Notes: generated by a model not told the origin, from the letters alone. A DNA stretch of 64,000 nt from Crystallibacter sulfonylureivorans_A (GCF_047607445.1 NZ_JBLKRT010000005.1:62001-126000); one strand, 5' to 3'. Shown: positions 1-7,907, counted from the stretch's first letter. Numbers and translations are program-made.

Positions 1-281
1 AGCCGGGCGGCATACCGGGTCTCTACGTATTGCGAGAAAACCAGGACGCCCACGTCCGGATGCGTCTGGCGAAGCTCCAGTGCGGCGCGGATGCCTTCGT
101 CGGTGTGCGTCGGAGGCATCCGGATGTCCACAATGGCCACGTCCGGTGCCTCGGCCGCTACTGCCTGCAGCAGCGCGGCGGCGTCGTTCACCGCGGCGGT
201 GACGTGGTGTCCGCGGCCGGCCAGCAGCTCGGCCAGGCCGGCCCGCAGAATGGCCGAGTCTTCGGCGATCGCGATCTTCAC
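1..281 (-). CDS. LuxR/NarL-type response regulator, receiver domain (partial)
   Basis: N-terminal 93 residues of a response regulator; the gene runs off the left edge, so the DNA-binding domain is not seen. The frame opens with MKIAIAEDS and carries the acidic pocket (E7, D8) and the phospho-acceptor Asp52 in the context VDIRMPP, typical of NarL/LuxR-class receivers. The GTG start (279-281) overlaps the TGA of the sensor kinase gene by four bases (GTGA), so the pair is translationally coupled. By family it would be phosphorylated by that kinase and act as a cytoplasmic transcription factor; the target is unknown. Confidence 0.88.
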   Translation of the reverse strand, partial: MKIAIAEDSAILRAGLAELLAGRGHHVTAAVNDAAALLQAVAAEAPDVAIVDIRMPPTHTDEGIRAALELRQTHPDVGVLVFSQYVETRYAAR

Positions 282-1660
282 GGACGCTCCGGATCCAACG
301 GCAGATCGATCATCACGCTGGTGGGTCCGCCGCCGGGTGATTCGATGTGCAGTGTGCCATCCACGGCGGCAACCCGCTCGGCCAGCCCGGCCAGGCCCGA
401 GCGGTGGCCGCTGGACGTCGGCGGGGAGAGTGCCGCGCCGCCGCGCCCGTCGTCGTCCACCTGCAGCAGCAGGCGGTGGCCGGCAGTGCGCACGCTGATC
501 CGGATCTGTTCGGCCCGGGCATGCTTGACCGCATTGGTCACCAATTCCATCGCGCAGAAGTACGCGGTGGCTTCCACCGCGGGTGCAGGGCGTGCGCCGA
601 GGTTGAGCACCAGCGTTGTCCGCACCGGCGACTGTGCTGCCAGGGTTTCGAGGGCCGGGGCCAGTCCGTCGTTGAGGACGGGCGGATGGATGCCGCGGGC
701 CAGATCGCGCAGGTCCACCAAGGCGTCCTTGGCGGTGCCATGTGCGCTCTCCAGCAGGTGCGCCACTTCCGGCGCGGTGTCCTGGCCGTTCAGCCGGTCC
801 CGTGCGTCGCCCAGCTTCATGGCAATGGCGACCAACTGCGCCTGGGTGCCATCATGCAGGTCGCGTTCGATCCGCCGCAGTCGGGCATCGGCGTCTTCGA
901 CCGTGCGGTTGCGCGAGTGCTCCACATCCCGCAGCCGCAGGCTCGCCGCGGTGGGACCCAGCAAGCCGGCCGCCAAGACGGCCTGCAGCCGGGCGAAACC
1001 GTGGTTCAGCGCGGGCCACAGCAGCCAGAGGAAGACGGCGCCGATGGCCGCGAACAACAGCTGCCGGGGCGGAGTGTCGATGTAGTAGTCCCAGCCCAGC
1101 TGTGCGCCCTGGTGCCAGCTGCCGTCCGCGGCCTGCTGCAGCGGCAGGTAGCGATACCAGATCCAGTGCGTCAGTGCTCCGAGGCCGGTGGCGAAGAAGG
1201 TGATGCTCACGCAAAACGCGGTCACCGAGATCACAAAAGACACCACTTGATGGGCGATGGCCCGCCAGCCGGTCGAATCGGCCAGGCCGCTGCGGAGGAA
1301 ACCGAAGAAGCCGCGTTTCGGCCGGAACGGTGCCGGCTCCGCCACGTGCTGATTCAGCAGGGCCGCCGCCAGCGACCGCTGCACTGTTCCCCAGTAGCGG
1401 GCCGCAGCTATCAGCGCCGCAGCCACCACCAGTCCGACGACCGTCACGGCCAGCGACGCCCCGAGCGAGACGGTGGCCACCGCGTAGGTGAAGCCGAACG
1501 GCGCCAGCAGCAGCGCCGCGAAGTGGTAGAGGAATTCGCGCCAGGTTTGGCGCTGGAAGAAGCCGGTCAGGAACCGGTACGGTGCGGTGCCATCGGCCCG
1601 GCGGGAGCCGGCAGGTTCCGGCAGATGGAGGGCGGCATTCGGCGCCGCAATGTTCGTCAT
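278..1660 (-). CDS. Two-component sensor histidine kinase (HisKA_3 type)
   Basis: 460-residue membrane kinase. The first 230 residues form a sensor region with about four hydrophobic segments (near 45-65, 68-88, 137-160 and 200-220). The HisKA_3 dimerisation box follows, with phospho-acceptor His269 in RIERDLHDGTQAQL, then an HATPase domain with an N-box (LVTNAVKHA) and a glycine-rich box (DDDGRGG). The layout matches actinobacterial NarX/DesK-like kinases with a putative-sensor N-terminus. It is the first gene of an operon with the response regulator. The signal is not predictable. A perfect 18-bp palindrome (1717-1734) lies upstream and may be a control site. Confidence 0.93.
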   Translation of the reverse strand: MTNIAAPNAALHLPEPAGSRRADGTAPYRFLTGFFQRQTWREFLYHFAALLLAPFGFTYAVATVSLGASLAVTVVGLVVAAALIAAARYWGTVQRSLAAALLNQHVAEPAPFRPKRGFFGFLRSGLADSTGWRAIAHQVVSFVISVTAFCVSITFFATGLGALTHWIWYRYLPLQQAADGSWHQGAQLGWDYYIDTPPRQLLFAAIGAVFLWLLWPALNHGFARLQAVLAAGLLGPTAASLRLRDVEHSRNRTVEDADARLRRIERDLHDGTQAQLVAIAMKLGDARDRLNGQDTAPEVAHLLESAHGTAKDALVDLRDLARGIHPPVLNDGLAPALETLAAQSPVRTTLVLNLGARPAPAVEATAYFCAMELVTNAVKHARAEQIRISVRTAGHRLLLQVDDDGRGGAALSPPTSSGHRSGLAGLAERVAAVDGTLHIESPGGGPTSVMIDLPLDPERP

Positions 1661-1716
1661 GAGTACAGCTTGCTACCTCACCGCGTCCGTCAGAAGCAGG
1701 CGGGCCCCCGAACCTC

Positions 1717-1734
1717 ACGGGGGTTAACCCCCGT
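1717..1734. promoter_or_regulatory. Perfect 18-bp GC-rich palindrome upstream of the sensor kinase
   Basis: ACGGGGGTTAACCCCCGT is a gapless perfect palindrome, flanked on both sides by further C5/G4 runs that can pair with it. It lies 57 bases upstream of the kinase start and 41 bases past the DUF5997 stop. No T-tract follows on either strand, so an operator (perhaps for autoregulation of the two-component operon) is more likely than a terminator, but that is inference. Confidence 0.4.
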
Positions 1735-1774
1735 TCCGGGGCGCCCGGAGCGCTTTCCTCCGCCTGGAGGCGGG

Positions 1775-2149
1775 TCAGGCCTTCTTGCCCGCTTCCTTCA
1801 CACGCTGCTCTTCCGCGCGCACCGCGGCGAAGGAGGCGCGCTCGGCCACCAGCCATTGCGGTGGATTCTGCAGCAGCGCGGTGATCTCCGCCGTCGTCAG
1901 CGCTTCGGTGATGCCGCCGCGGGCCAGGCCGGAAATGGAGACGTTGAGCTTGCGCGCTACCTCGGGCCGCGGATGCGGGCCGTTGCGGCGCAGGTCGGCC
2001 AGCCACTGGGGCGGATCCGTCTGGAGTTTGTTGAACTCTTCGCGCGAAATCAGGCTGTCCTGGAATTCCTGCGGGGCAGCGGGCAGGTAAATGCCCAGTT
2101 TCTTGGCGGCCGTAGCCGCTTTCATGGACTGGGACGTTTTCGCGCTCAT
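1775..2149 (-). CDS. DUF5997 family protein
   Basis: 124-residue soluble protein of the actinobacterial DUF5997 family, function unknown. It has no signal peptide or membrane segment. The repeated phrases QTDPPQWLADLR and LLQNPPQWLVAER suggest two related half-domains. It is divergent from the LysR-effector-like gene with only 36 bp between start codons; this pairing is, to my knowledge, common in Arthrobacter. A -10 box (TAGGCT read on the minus strand) ends 6 nt before the ATG, so the message is probably leaderless. Confidence 0.85.
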   Translation of the reverse strand: MSAKTSQSMKAATAAKKLGIYLPAAPQEFQDSLISREEFNKLQTDPPQWLADLRRNGPHPRPEVARKLNVSISGLARGGITEALTTAEITALLQNPPQWLVAERASFAAVRAEEQRVKEAGKKA

Positions 2150-2155
2150 GGGCCC

Positions 2156-2161
2156 AGCCTA
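2156..2161 (-). promoter_or_regulatory. -10 box, leaderless start of DUF5997 gene
   Basis: TAGGCT on the minus strand, 6 nt from the ATG at 2149, with no Shine-Dalgarno sequence in between. It lies 12 bp from the opposed -10 box at 2174-2179, so the two divergent promoters are nearly superimposed. Confidence 0.5.
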
Positions 2162-2173
2162 TCCGCCCTGCGC

Positions 2174-2179
2174 TACGGT
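2174..2179 (+). promoter_or_regulatory. -10 box, leaderless start of LysR-effector-like gene
   Basis: TACGGT, 6 nt upstream of the GTG at 2186, with no Shine-Dalgarno sequence. It faces the DUF5997 -10 box at 2156-2161. Confidence 0.45.
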
Positions 2180-2185
2180 GATGAA

Positions 2186-3007
2186 GTGCAGCAAGCAGAC
2201 CACGAGCCGAAAACACCGCCCCCGCCGGCCGGGTTGACCGTTGGCTACGTTCCGGGCGTGACGCCGGGGAAGTGGACGCGCCGCTGGGCGGAGCGGCTGC
2301 CGGACGTTCCGCTGGCCGCTTTCCAGTGCGGGCAGGACGAACAAACCGCCATCCTGCGCGATGGCCGGGCGGACCTGAGCTTTGTGCGGTTGCCGGTGGA
2401 CCGCGAGGGCCTGAACGTCATCCCGCTGTATACCGAACTGCCGGTGGTGGTTGCGCCGAAGGAACATGAGATTGCCCTGTACGACGACGAGGTGCCGTAC
2501 CAGGAGATCGCGGCAGAGAACTTCCTGGACCCGGCGGAGATGGGCGGGGCCAAGACCGGCATCGAGGTAGTGGCCTCCGGAGCGGGACTGATGATCCTGC
2601 CCATGTCCGTGGCGCGGCTCTACAACCGCAAGGATGTGGTGTACCGGACGGTGACGGACCAGCCCGAGACGCAGATCGGCCTTGCCTGGCTGGCGGACCG
2701 GACGGACGCGGCCATCGAGGAATTCATCGGAATTGTCCGGGGACGCACGGCCCGCAGTTCGCGCCAGCCATCGGTGCAGGAACAGCAGGAGAAAACCAAG
2801 GGCCGCAAAACCTCCAAAACCTCCAAAAACACAGCGCAGCACGACGGCGGAGCCTCCGGTGCAGGGAAGGGCGCCAACGCGGGCAAGGGCTCCGGCGCGA
2901 GGCGGCAGGGCGGTTCCGGCCCGGCAGCTGGCAAGCAGTCCGGCAAGGGCAAGCCCGGCGGCGGACGCACGCCCAAGGGGCGCGGGCCGCGGCGCGGTCG
3001 CCGGTAG
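2186..3007 (+). CDS. LysR-type substrate-binding domain protein lacking an HTH
   Basis: 273 residues from a GTG start; the frame stays open far upstream, but the first recognisable segment (LTVGYVPGVTPGKW) begins at about residue 17. Residues 17-190 resemble the two-lobed effector-binding domain of LysR regulators, including the final-lobe phrase GLMILPMSVARLY. The helix-turn-helix normally found before this domain is absent. Residues 200-273 are a low-complexity Lys/Gly/Arg/Ser tail that could bind nucleic acid. It is divergent from DUF5997. It may sense a small molecule or act as an anti-regulator; no function is established. Confidence 0.8.
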   Translation: MQQADHEPKTPPPPAGLTVGYVPGVTPGKWTRRWAERLPDVPLAAFQCGQDEQTAILRDGRADLSFVRLPVDREGLNVIPLYTELPVVVAPKEHEIALYDDEVPYQEIAAENFLDPAEMGGAKTGIEVVASGAGLMILPMSVARLYNRKDVVYRTVTDQPETQIGLAWLADRTDAAIEEFIGIVRGRTARSSRQPSVQEQQEKTKGRKTSKTSKNTAQHDGGASGAGKGANAGKGSGARRQGGSGPAAGKQSGKGKPGGGRTPKGRGPRRGRR

Positions 3008-3046
3008 CGGCGGTCCGCTGCACGCCGGCTTCACGGTGGCGTTGGC

Positions 3047-3052
3047 TAGGCT
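3047..3052 (+). promoter_or_regulatory. -10 box, leaderless start of inositol-phosphatase-like gene
   Basis: TAGGCT with a 6-nt gap to the ATG at 3059. No Shine-Dalgarno sequence is present. Confidence 0.5.
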
Positions 3053-3058
3053 TCAGCT

Positions 3059-3838
3059 ATGACCGTGAGCAGCCCTGACCATCTGGACGATACCGACCTT
3101 GCGGCCTGGCTGGTGCGCGCCGCCGGAACCCTGGCCAATGGAATGCGGTCGGGGGTGACCACCTTCGAGGAGAAGACCAGCATCTCCGACGTCGTCACCG
3201 CTGCCGACCATGCCGCGGAGACACTGGTGGTGGACACGCTGCGGGAGCTGCGGCCGGACGACTCGATTCTGGGCGAGGAAGGCTCCAGCCACCAGGGAAC
3301 GTCGGGCCGGACCTGGGTGATCGACCCGGTGGACGGGACCTACAACTTCTTCACCGGCGGCCACTATTGGTGTTCGGCGCTGGCGCTGACCGACGACGTC
3401 GGCTCCCGGTTGGGGGCGGTCTACCATCCCGCCGAGGACGTGTTGTGGCTCGGCGGCCGGGACCTGCCCACGGCCCGCAACGGCCTGCGGGTGGGTGAAA
3501 TCACCAGCGCCCCGCTGGCGGCCAGTTGCGCAGCGGCGTACCTGCACCATACCTACCTGCGGGAAGAGGCCGCGGGCGAGCCCTACCTGCGCACGTTGCT
3601 GGGTTCGGCCACCTACCGTTCCTGGGGGTCCGCGTCCTGCGAGCTGGCGGCCACCTCCGCCGGGCTCTTCGGGGTCTGGTACCAGCAGGGGCTGCCGGAC
3701 TGGGACTGGCTGCCGGGCAGGGCCCTGGTGGAAGCGGCCGGCGGGACCACCGCCGTCGTCGAGGTGGATGGCTACCGCTGGTCGGTGGCGGGCGGAAGGC
3801 AGCAGGTCGCAGAGGCGGTCACCCTGTTGCAGGGGTGA
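3059..3838 (+). CDS. Inositol monophosphatase family phosphatase
   Basis: 259 residues, normal family length. It has the Mg2+/Li+-sensitive phosphatase motifs: the first acidic site GEEGSS (about 75-80), the metal/phosphate loop DPVDGTYNF (about 92-100) and the C-terminal DWDWLPGRALVEAAGG box. The family removes phosphate from inositol phosphates, histidinol phosphate, 3'-phosphoadenosine phosphate or similar compounds; sequence alone does not choose between them. It is a soluble enzyme. The start is fixed by a leaderless -10 box just upstream. Confidence 0.9.
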   Translation: MTVSSPDHLDDTDLAAWLVRAAGTLANGMRSGVTTFEEKTSISDVVTAADHAAETLVVDTLRELRPDDSILGEEGSSHQGTSGRTWVIDPVDGTYNFFTGGHYWCSALALTDDVGSRLGAVYHPAEDVLWLGGRDLPTARNGLRVGEITSAPLAASCAAAYLHHTYLREEAAGEPYLRTLLGSATYRSWGSASCELAATSAGLFGVWYQQGLPDWDWLPGRALVEAAGGTTAVVEVDGYRWSVAGGRQQVAEAVTLLQG

Positions 3839-3882
3839 GGCGGATCGGGTTTCCGTGCCGGCCGACGTGGCATAGTGGGGCT

Positions 3883-4680
3883 GTGGAGAAGACCTACGAA
3901 ACCATCCAGCTGGAATGCCTGGGCGAATTGGCCACGCTTGTCATCAACCGCCCCGGCTCGCTCAACTCGCTGAACACCCAAGTGGTGGCAGACCTCGCGC
4001 AGTTCGTCGCCGACATCCGGTCGCCTGAAGGGCAGGAAGTCCGCAGCATCCTGATCACCGGCGCCGGCGAAAAGGCGTTCGCGGCCGGCGCCGACATCCG
4101 CGAACTGGCGTCGATGGGGCCCGACGAAGCGGAGGCACACAGTGCGGCCATGCAGGACCTCACCCGCTTGCTTGAGACCTTGGACCTCCCCGTGATCGCC
4201 TGCGTCAACGGGTTCGCGCTGGGCGGTGGCCTTGAACTGGCACTGGCCTGCGACTTCATCTACGCCACGGAGAACGCGAAGTTCGGTCTGCCGGAAGTCG
4301 GCCTGGGCCTCATTCCAGGCTTCGGCGGCACCGTACGGCTCCCGCAGCGGATCGGCCCCGGTTTGGCCAAGGAGCTGATCTACACCGGCCGCAGCATCGG
4401 CGCCGCAGAAGCGCTGCGGATCGGCCTGGCCAACGCGGTCTTCGCCACCAAGGACGACATGCTGGATGCTGCGGCAGCCACCTGCCGGGAAATTTCCGCG
4501 AAATCCCCGGCCGCCGTCGCGAACGCCAAGCGGACGGTCGATGCGGCGCTCGGCCTGCCCACCGACGATGGACTTCTAGTGGAGCGCCAGGCCTTCGGGA
4601 AGGCCTTCACCACGGAGGATTCACGGATCGGCCGGGAGGCCTTCCTCGACAAGGTGGCGCCCGCCTTCACCGGGCATTAA
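3883..4680 (+). CDS. Enoyl-CoA hydratase/isomerase (crotonase family)
   Basis: 265 residues from GTG. The oxyanion-hole segment AFAAGADIREL (about 65-75) and both catalytic glutamates of true hydratases are present: Glu118 in GGGLELALACDF and Glu138 in PEVGLGLIPGFGG. This supports hydration of trans-2-enoyl-CoA in beta-oxidation rather than a dead paralogue. It stands alone, not in an obvious fatty-acid operon. A CATAGT box 6 nt upstream of the GTG suggests a leaderless start. A perfect 11-bp hairpin spans its stop codon (4657-4690). Confidence 0.92.
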   Translation: MEKTYETIQLECLGELATLVINRPGSLNSLNTQVVADLAQFVADIRSPEGQEVRSILITGAGEKAFAAGADIRELASMGPDEAEAHSAAMQDLTRLLETLDLPVIACVNGFALGGGLELALACDFIYATENAKFGLPEVGLGLIPGFGGTVRLPQRIGPGLAKELIYTGRSIGAAEALRIGLANAVFATKDDMLDAAAATCREISAKSPAAVANAKRTVDAALGLPTDDGLLVERQAFGKAFTTEDSRIGREAFLDKVAPAFTGH

Positions 4681-4690
4681 AGGCGGGCGC
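4657..4690. terminator. Hairpin spanning the enoyl-CoA hydratase stop codon
   Basis: GCGCCCGCCTT (4657-4667) pairs perfectly with AAGGCGGGCGC (4680-4690) around a 12-nt loop, and the TAA at 4678-4680 lies at the loop edge. There is no U-tract. It may be a weak terminator between convergent genes or a 3'-end stabiliser. Confidence 0.4.
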
Positions 4691-4745
4691 GGGCTGGACG
4701 GTGGCTGGAACCGGCCAGGAACCTTTCGGCAGGATTCGGAATCGG

Positions 4746-5171
4746 TCAGTGGGTGGTGCGGTGCCAGGCTGGGTCGTACTGGGTCGCGAGTCGGGCCAGG
4801 GTCAGTGCGGCCAGCATCAGGCCGAAGTCGCGCAGCGCCACGTCGTAGAACCCTGACAGTGTCAGCAGGTTGATGATGATGCCCGCCAGCCAGAGGGCCA
4901 CCACGTAGGCGGCGTAGCGGGGCTTGATCCAGACCAAGATGCCGGCGGCGATCTCGACGACGCCGACGATCAGCATGGCCGTATGGGCACTGAAGGGGAG
5001 CAGATTGACAAGCCAGGGTGCCAGGTACTGTTCCCAGTCGGTGAGCAGATTGAAGAACTTGTCCAACCCCATCAGGATTGGCAGGACGGTGAACCCCAGC
5101 CTGAGCATCCAGAAGGCGCCGTAGGCGGGCTCGGTCCGCACCCGCTGCAGCGTTGGAGTGGTGGTAGCCAT
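4746..5171 (-). CDS. DoxX-like integral membrane protein
   Basis: 141 residues with four predicted membrane helices (about 20-40, 60-82, 86-106, 108-126). The pattern MLRLGFTVLPILMGLDKFFNLLTDW in helix 1 (cited only as a landmark) fits the DoxX/DUF417-like superfamily, small membrane proteins linked loosely to redox or thiosulfate functions; the role here is unknown. A Shine-Dalgarno CGGAGG precedes the ATG by five bases. A long AT-rich inverted repeat sits immediately upstream and is a likely operator. Confidence 0.8.
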   Translation of the reverse strand: MATTTPTLQRVRTEPAYGAFWMLRLGFTVLPILMGLDKFFNLLTDWEQYLAPWLVNLLPFSAHTAMLIVGVVEIAAGILVWIKPRYAAYVVALWLAGIIINLLTLSGFYDVALRDFGLMLAALTLARLATQYDPAWHRTTH

Positions 5172-5186
5172 CGGAACCTCCGGTAA

Positions 5187-5217
5187 ATTCTAAAAACCGA
5201 ATAAGTATTTTTAGAAT
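5187..5217. promoter_or_regulatory. Perfect 10-bp inverted repeat, likely operator upstream of DoxX gene
   Basis: ATTCTAAAAA (5187-5196) and TTTTTAGAAT (5208-5217) are perfect inverted arms around an 11-bp spacer. The site begins 16 bp upstream of the DoxX ATG and is strikingly AT-rich for this genome. The spacing fits a dimeric regulator; the regulator is not identified. It is too AT-rich for a good terminator of the upstream NERD gene. Confidence 0.5.
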
Positions 5218-5261
5218 CCTCCGAACCGGTCCTAAAGTCAATGGCCTGTGGCCGCACGCCG

Positions 5262-6935
5262 CTAAGGCTCGGGACGCCACGCCTCGGTCTGGGTGAGCCG
5301 CTTGATCACGGCGGGACCGCCGATGCTGGCCAGGACGGAACGCTCGCCGACGATCACCAGCAGGCTGCGTGCCCGGGAGGCGCCCACGTAGAGCATCTCG
5401 CGGGCCCGCTCAGGGTCCGCGAACCCGTTGACGGCCAGCACCACCACGGAGCGTTCCAGTCCTTTGAAGCCCAGCACGTTCCCGTAGAACACGTCGCTGT
5501 CGTCGAAGAAGGCGTCCCAATATCCCCGCCAGCCGAGCGCGTCCACGTCCTGCTGCTGTACCGGGTGCTTTCGCTTGGTAGTCAGCAGGGCAACCTGCTG
5601 CGGTGCCCAGCCTTCCCGCTCAATCAACTGGTTGACGGCATCATCGGCCCGTTCAATGACGGCGTCGGCCGACGCCTCCACCATCCGGATCCGGGGCCCG
5701 GAGAGGCCCCGGGGGATTGCCAGTTCGGTGGACAGCGCGCCGGACAGTGCGGCGATCTGCTTGGTATTGCGCAGGTTCTCGTTCAGCACGAAGGGCGGCG
5801 CCTCGATCGGCGGCCGGCCTTCGCGCCCGAAGATCCGCTGGTCGTCGTCCATGAAAACATACAGCCCGCCGGCATCGGGATCCTTCAGGCAGACCAGGAC
5901 TGACTCCCACCAGAGCGCACCGAAGTCCTGGCCTTCATCAACCACGACGGCGTCGAAGAGTTCCCGGTCCGGTTGGAGCTTGGCCAGGCGTTTGAGCGTG
6001 CGGGGCAGGTAGTGCTCGTAGTACTGGTTGGTCAGCAGCCTGGGATCCAGTGGATGGTGCGCGCCCCAGCGCACCGGCAGGTCGTGGAACATGCCCACGT
6101 GGGCGGGGCGCTCGGCCGGTTTCCAGCCGGCGGTTTCCGTCTCGAAATAACGGGCAAGGCCCCGGCTGTAGCAGAGCAGCGCCACCCGTTGTCCGCTGCG
6201 GGCCAGCCTCCGGGCCTGCTCCAACGCCAGCCACGTCTTGCCCGTTCCGGCTCCGCCGATGATCCGCGCGCGCTGCTGGTTTTTCAGGACGTCAAGGATG
6301 GCGGCCTGGTCACGGGTCATTTGGTCGGCGCGGCCTTCATGCTCTGCTGCGGCGGAGAGGGCACCGTTGCCCTGCAGCGGTCGCGTCAGCTGCGCCAGGA
6401 TGCGGTCGGCGACGTCCGGAGCGGTGTCGCCGTCGCCGTCGCCGCAGAAGTTGATCGCCTCCCGGACCGCATCGTCCGGGTACTTCAGGTCCTGGCTGCC
6501 GATGACCATGGCCCGCCGCAGGCCGGGAATGTCCCAGTGCCGCGGGACCGAAGTGTAGGGAAAGGCCAGCAGATGAGCGAAGCGGACCTGCCGGCCGAGC
6601 CCCAGTTGGGCGCCGAGATAGCGCTGGAGCATGTGCCGGCCGTCCTGGACCTGGATCAGCGGGTCTTTGATCCGGTGCTGCTGGCCGTTGCTGGCCTGGT
6701 GCCACTGCCCCGCGTCGTAGCTGACGTGGCCGCCCTTGACTTCGATGGCTGCGATTCCGACACCGGGCCAGATGACCAGCAGATCGATTTCCCGCTCCGC
6801 GCCGTTTTCGATGAGGTTGACCGAATGCAGCAACGAAGCGGACGGCGGCAGCGTACGCACCAGTGCGTCCCAGACCTCCCGCTCGGCATGCCTGTCCCGG
6901 CCGAACTCAGGCTGTTCCGGAAAACAGCGCGGCAT
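5262..6935 (-). CDS. NERD nuclease-SF1 helicase fusion protein
   Basis: 557 residues. The N-terminus (about 10-120) is a nuclease-related (NERD) domain with a PD-(D/E)xK-like core: Asp in EREIDLLVIW and IEVKGG. From about 200 comes a UvrD/PcrA-like superfamily 1 ATPase: Walker A GGAGTGKTWLA, Walker B VVVDEGQDF, and C-terminal motifs LGFKGLERSVVV and LYVGASRARSLLVIVG. The chosen ATG has AGGGGGG four bases upstream; an earlier in-frame start (6971) would add 12 unlikely residues. It probably processes DNA in repair or defence; it is a single-gene unit. Confidence 0.87.
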   Translation of the reverse strand: MPRCFPEQPEFGRDRHAEREVWDALVRTLPPSASLLHSVNLIENGAEREIDLLVIWPGVGIAAIEVKGGHVSYDAGQWHQASNGQQHRIKDPLIQVQDGRHMLQRYLGAQLGLGRQVRFAHLLAFPYTSVPRHWDIPGLRRAMVIGSQDLKYPDDAVREAINFCGDGDGDTAPDVADRILAQLTRPLQGNGALSAAAEHEGRADQMTRDQAAILDVLKNQQRARIIGGAGTGKTWLALEQARRLARSGQRVALLCYSRGLARYFETETAGWKPAERPAHVGMFHDLPVRWGAHHPLDPRLLTNQYYEHYLPRTLKRLAKLQPDRELFDAVVVDEGQDFGALWWESVLVCLKDPDAGGLYVFMDDDQRIFGREGRPPIEAPPFVLNENLRNTKQIAALSGALSTELAIPRGLSGPRIRMVEASADAVIERADDAVNQLIEREGWAPQQVALLTTKRKHPVQQQDVDALGWRGYWDAFFDDSDVFYGNVLGFKGLERSVVVLAVNGFADPERAREMLYVGASRARSLLVIVGERSVLASIGGPAVIKRLTQTEAWRPEP

Positions 6936-7070
6936 ACCGCCCCCCTCAACATCAACGCAGTGGTTTACCACACAGACTACCTAATGCCGGTCATCGGCCC
7001 GCCTGCGCCAGAGAAAGGCGGGTTCGCCCGCAGGCATCGGCTTTGAATGATCAGCAAACGTGGCAATTCG

Positions 7071-7099
7071 TTGCCGTGCTATCGGCCGTTCTGTAGCGT
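7071..7099 (+). promoter_or_regulatory. Possible promoter of the SRPBCC gene
   Basis: TTGCCG (7071-7076) and TAGCGT (7094-7099) are separated by 17 bp, about 65 bp before the start codon. This is a reasonable sigma-70-type match, by eye only. Confidence 0.35.
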
Positions 7100-7165
7100 T
7101 AAGGCAGGTGGCTGCTGACGAAAGCGGCGCACGTGGCGCCGTTCCTCAGCGGATGGAGGATGATC

Positions 7166-7870
7166 ATGGCAAGTGTTGATGAAACCATTGAGATCGCCCG
7201 GCCCGCCGAGACGGTCTACGCCGAATGGCTACGTTTTGAGTCCTTTCCCTCTTTCATGCACGGTGTGAAGTCCGTGATCCAGACGTCCGACACCACCCAC
7301 CATTGGGTCACGAAAGTGGGCGGCGCACAGCGCGAATTCGACACCACGGTGACCGAGGAAGACCCTGGACGGCGGATTGTCTGGAGCGGCGAGGGCGGCG
7401 TCAGGCACAGTGGGACCGTGACCTTCGGTGCGGTCGATGCTGAGACCACGTCCATGCATGTTCATATCGACTGGCAGCCGGGTTCCCTGCTGGAGAAGGT
7501 AGGCTCCGGGCTGGGCTCGGACCACCGGGAGGTGCGCAACGAGCTGTGGCGCTTTAAGGAATTCGTGGAATCGGGAGGATCGGAAACCCACGATGTGGGG
7601 GACAAGCAGTTCTACGGCGGAACCTTTGCGGGCGGTTTCCCGCCCAAGTTATCGTCGCAGCCGGACATCCCCCGCAACGAGGACGCCAATGCCTATAGCC
7701 GAGATCCGGACCTGAGCGAGGCGGAGCCCCGGGGACTCCACGTCAGGAGGCATGGCCAGGCGCGGGAAGGCCACGACGAACCGCGCGAATGGGCCGATGA
7801 TCCGATGCTGGACGACCCCGCGCTGCGCGAACCGCGGGCCAAGGACGACAGCACCGGTTCAACCAGCTAG
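7166..7870 (+). CDS. SRPBCC (polyketide cyclase/COQ10-like) family protein
   Basis: 234 residues. The first 145 form a START/SRPBCC-type fold (VDETIEIARPAETVYAEWLR opening, then alternating strands and a long C-terminal helix), a hydrophobic-ligand-binding scaffold common in actinobacteria. Residues 150-234 are an acidic, charged, probably disordered tail. Two ATGs lie six bases apart; 7166 is preferred because GGAGG then sits six bases upstream, whereas at 7160 it would abut the start. The ligand is unknown. Confidence 0.85.
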   Translation: MASVDETIEIARPAETVYAEWLRFESFPSFMHGVKSVIQTSDTTHHWVTKVGGAQREFDTTVTEEDPGRRIVWSGEGGVRHSGTVTFGAVDAETTSMHVHIDWQPGSLLEKVGSGLGSDHREVRNELWRFKEFVESGGSETHDVGDKQFYGGTFAGGFPPKLSSQPDIPRNEDANAYSRDPDLSEAEPRGLHVRRHGQAREGHDEPREWADDPMLDDPALREPRAKDDSTGSTS

Positions 7871-7907
7871 CGATGCTGCAACTGGGGACGGCTGGTTAGT
7901 GCCGCAG

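Noticed and set aside
347..2185. Plus-strand open frame running into the LysR-effector gene
   Set aside because: It lies opposite the sensor kinase and DUF5997 genes and has low-complexity shadow composition; only the part from 2186 is protein-like.
5187..5217. Terminator for the NERD gene
   Set aside because: The stem is almost all A/T, so too weak; the position suits an operator better.
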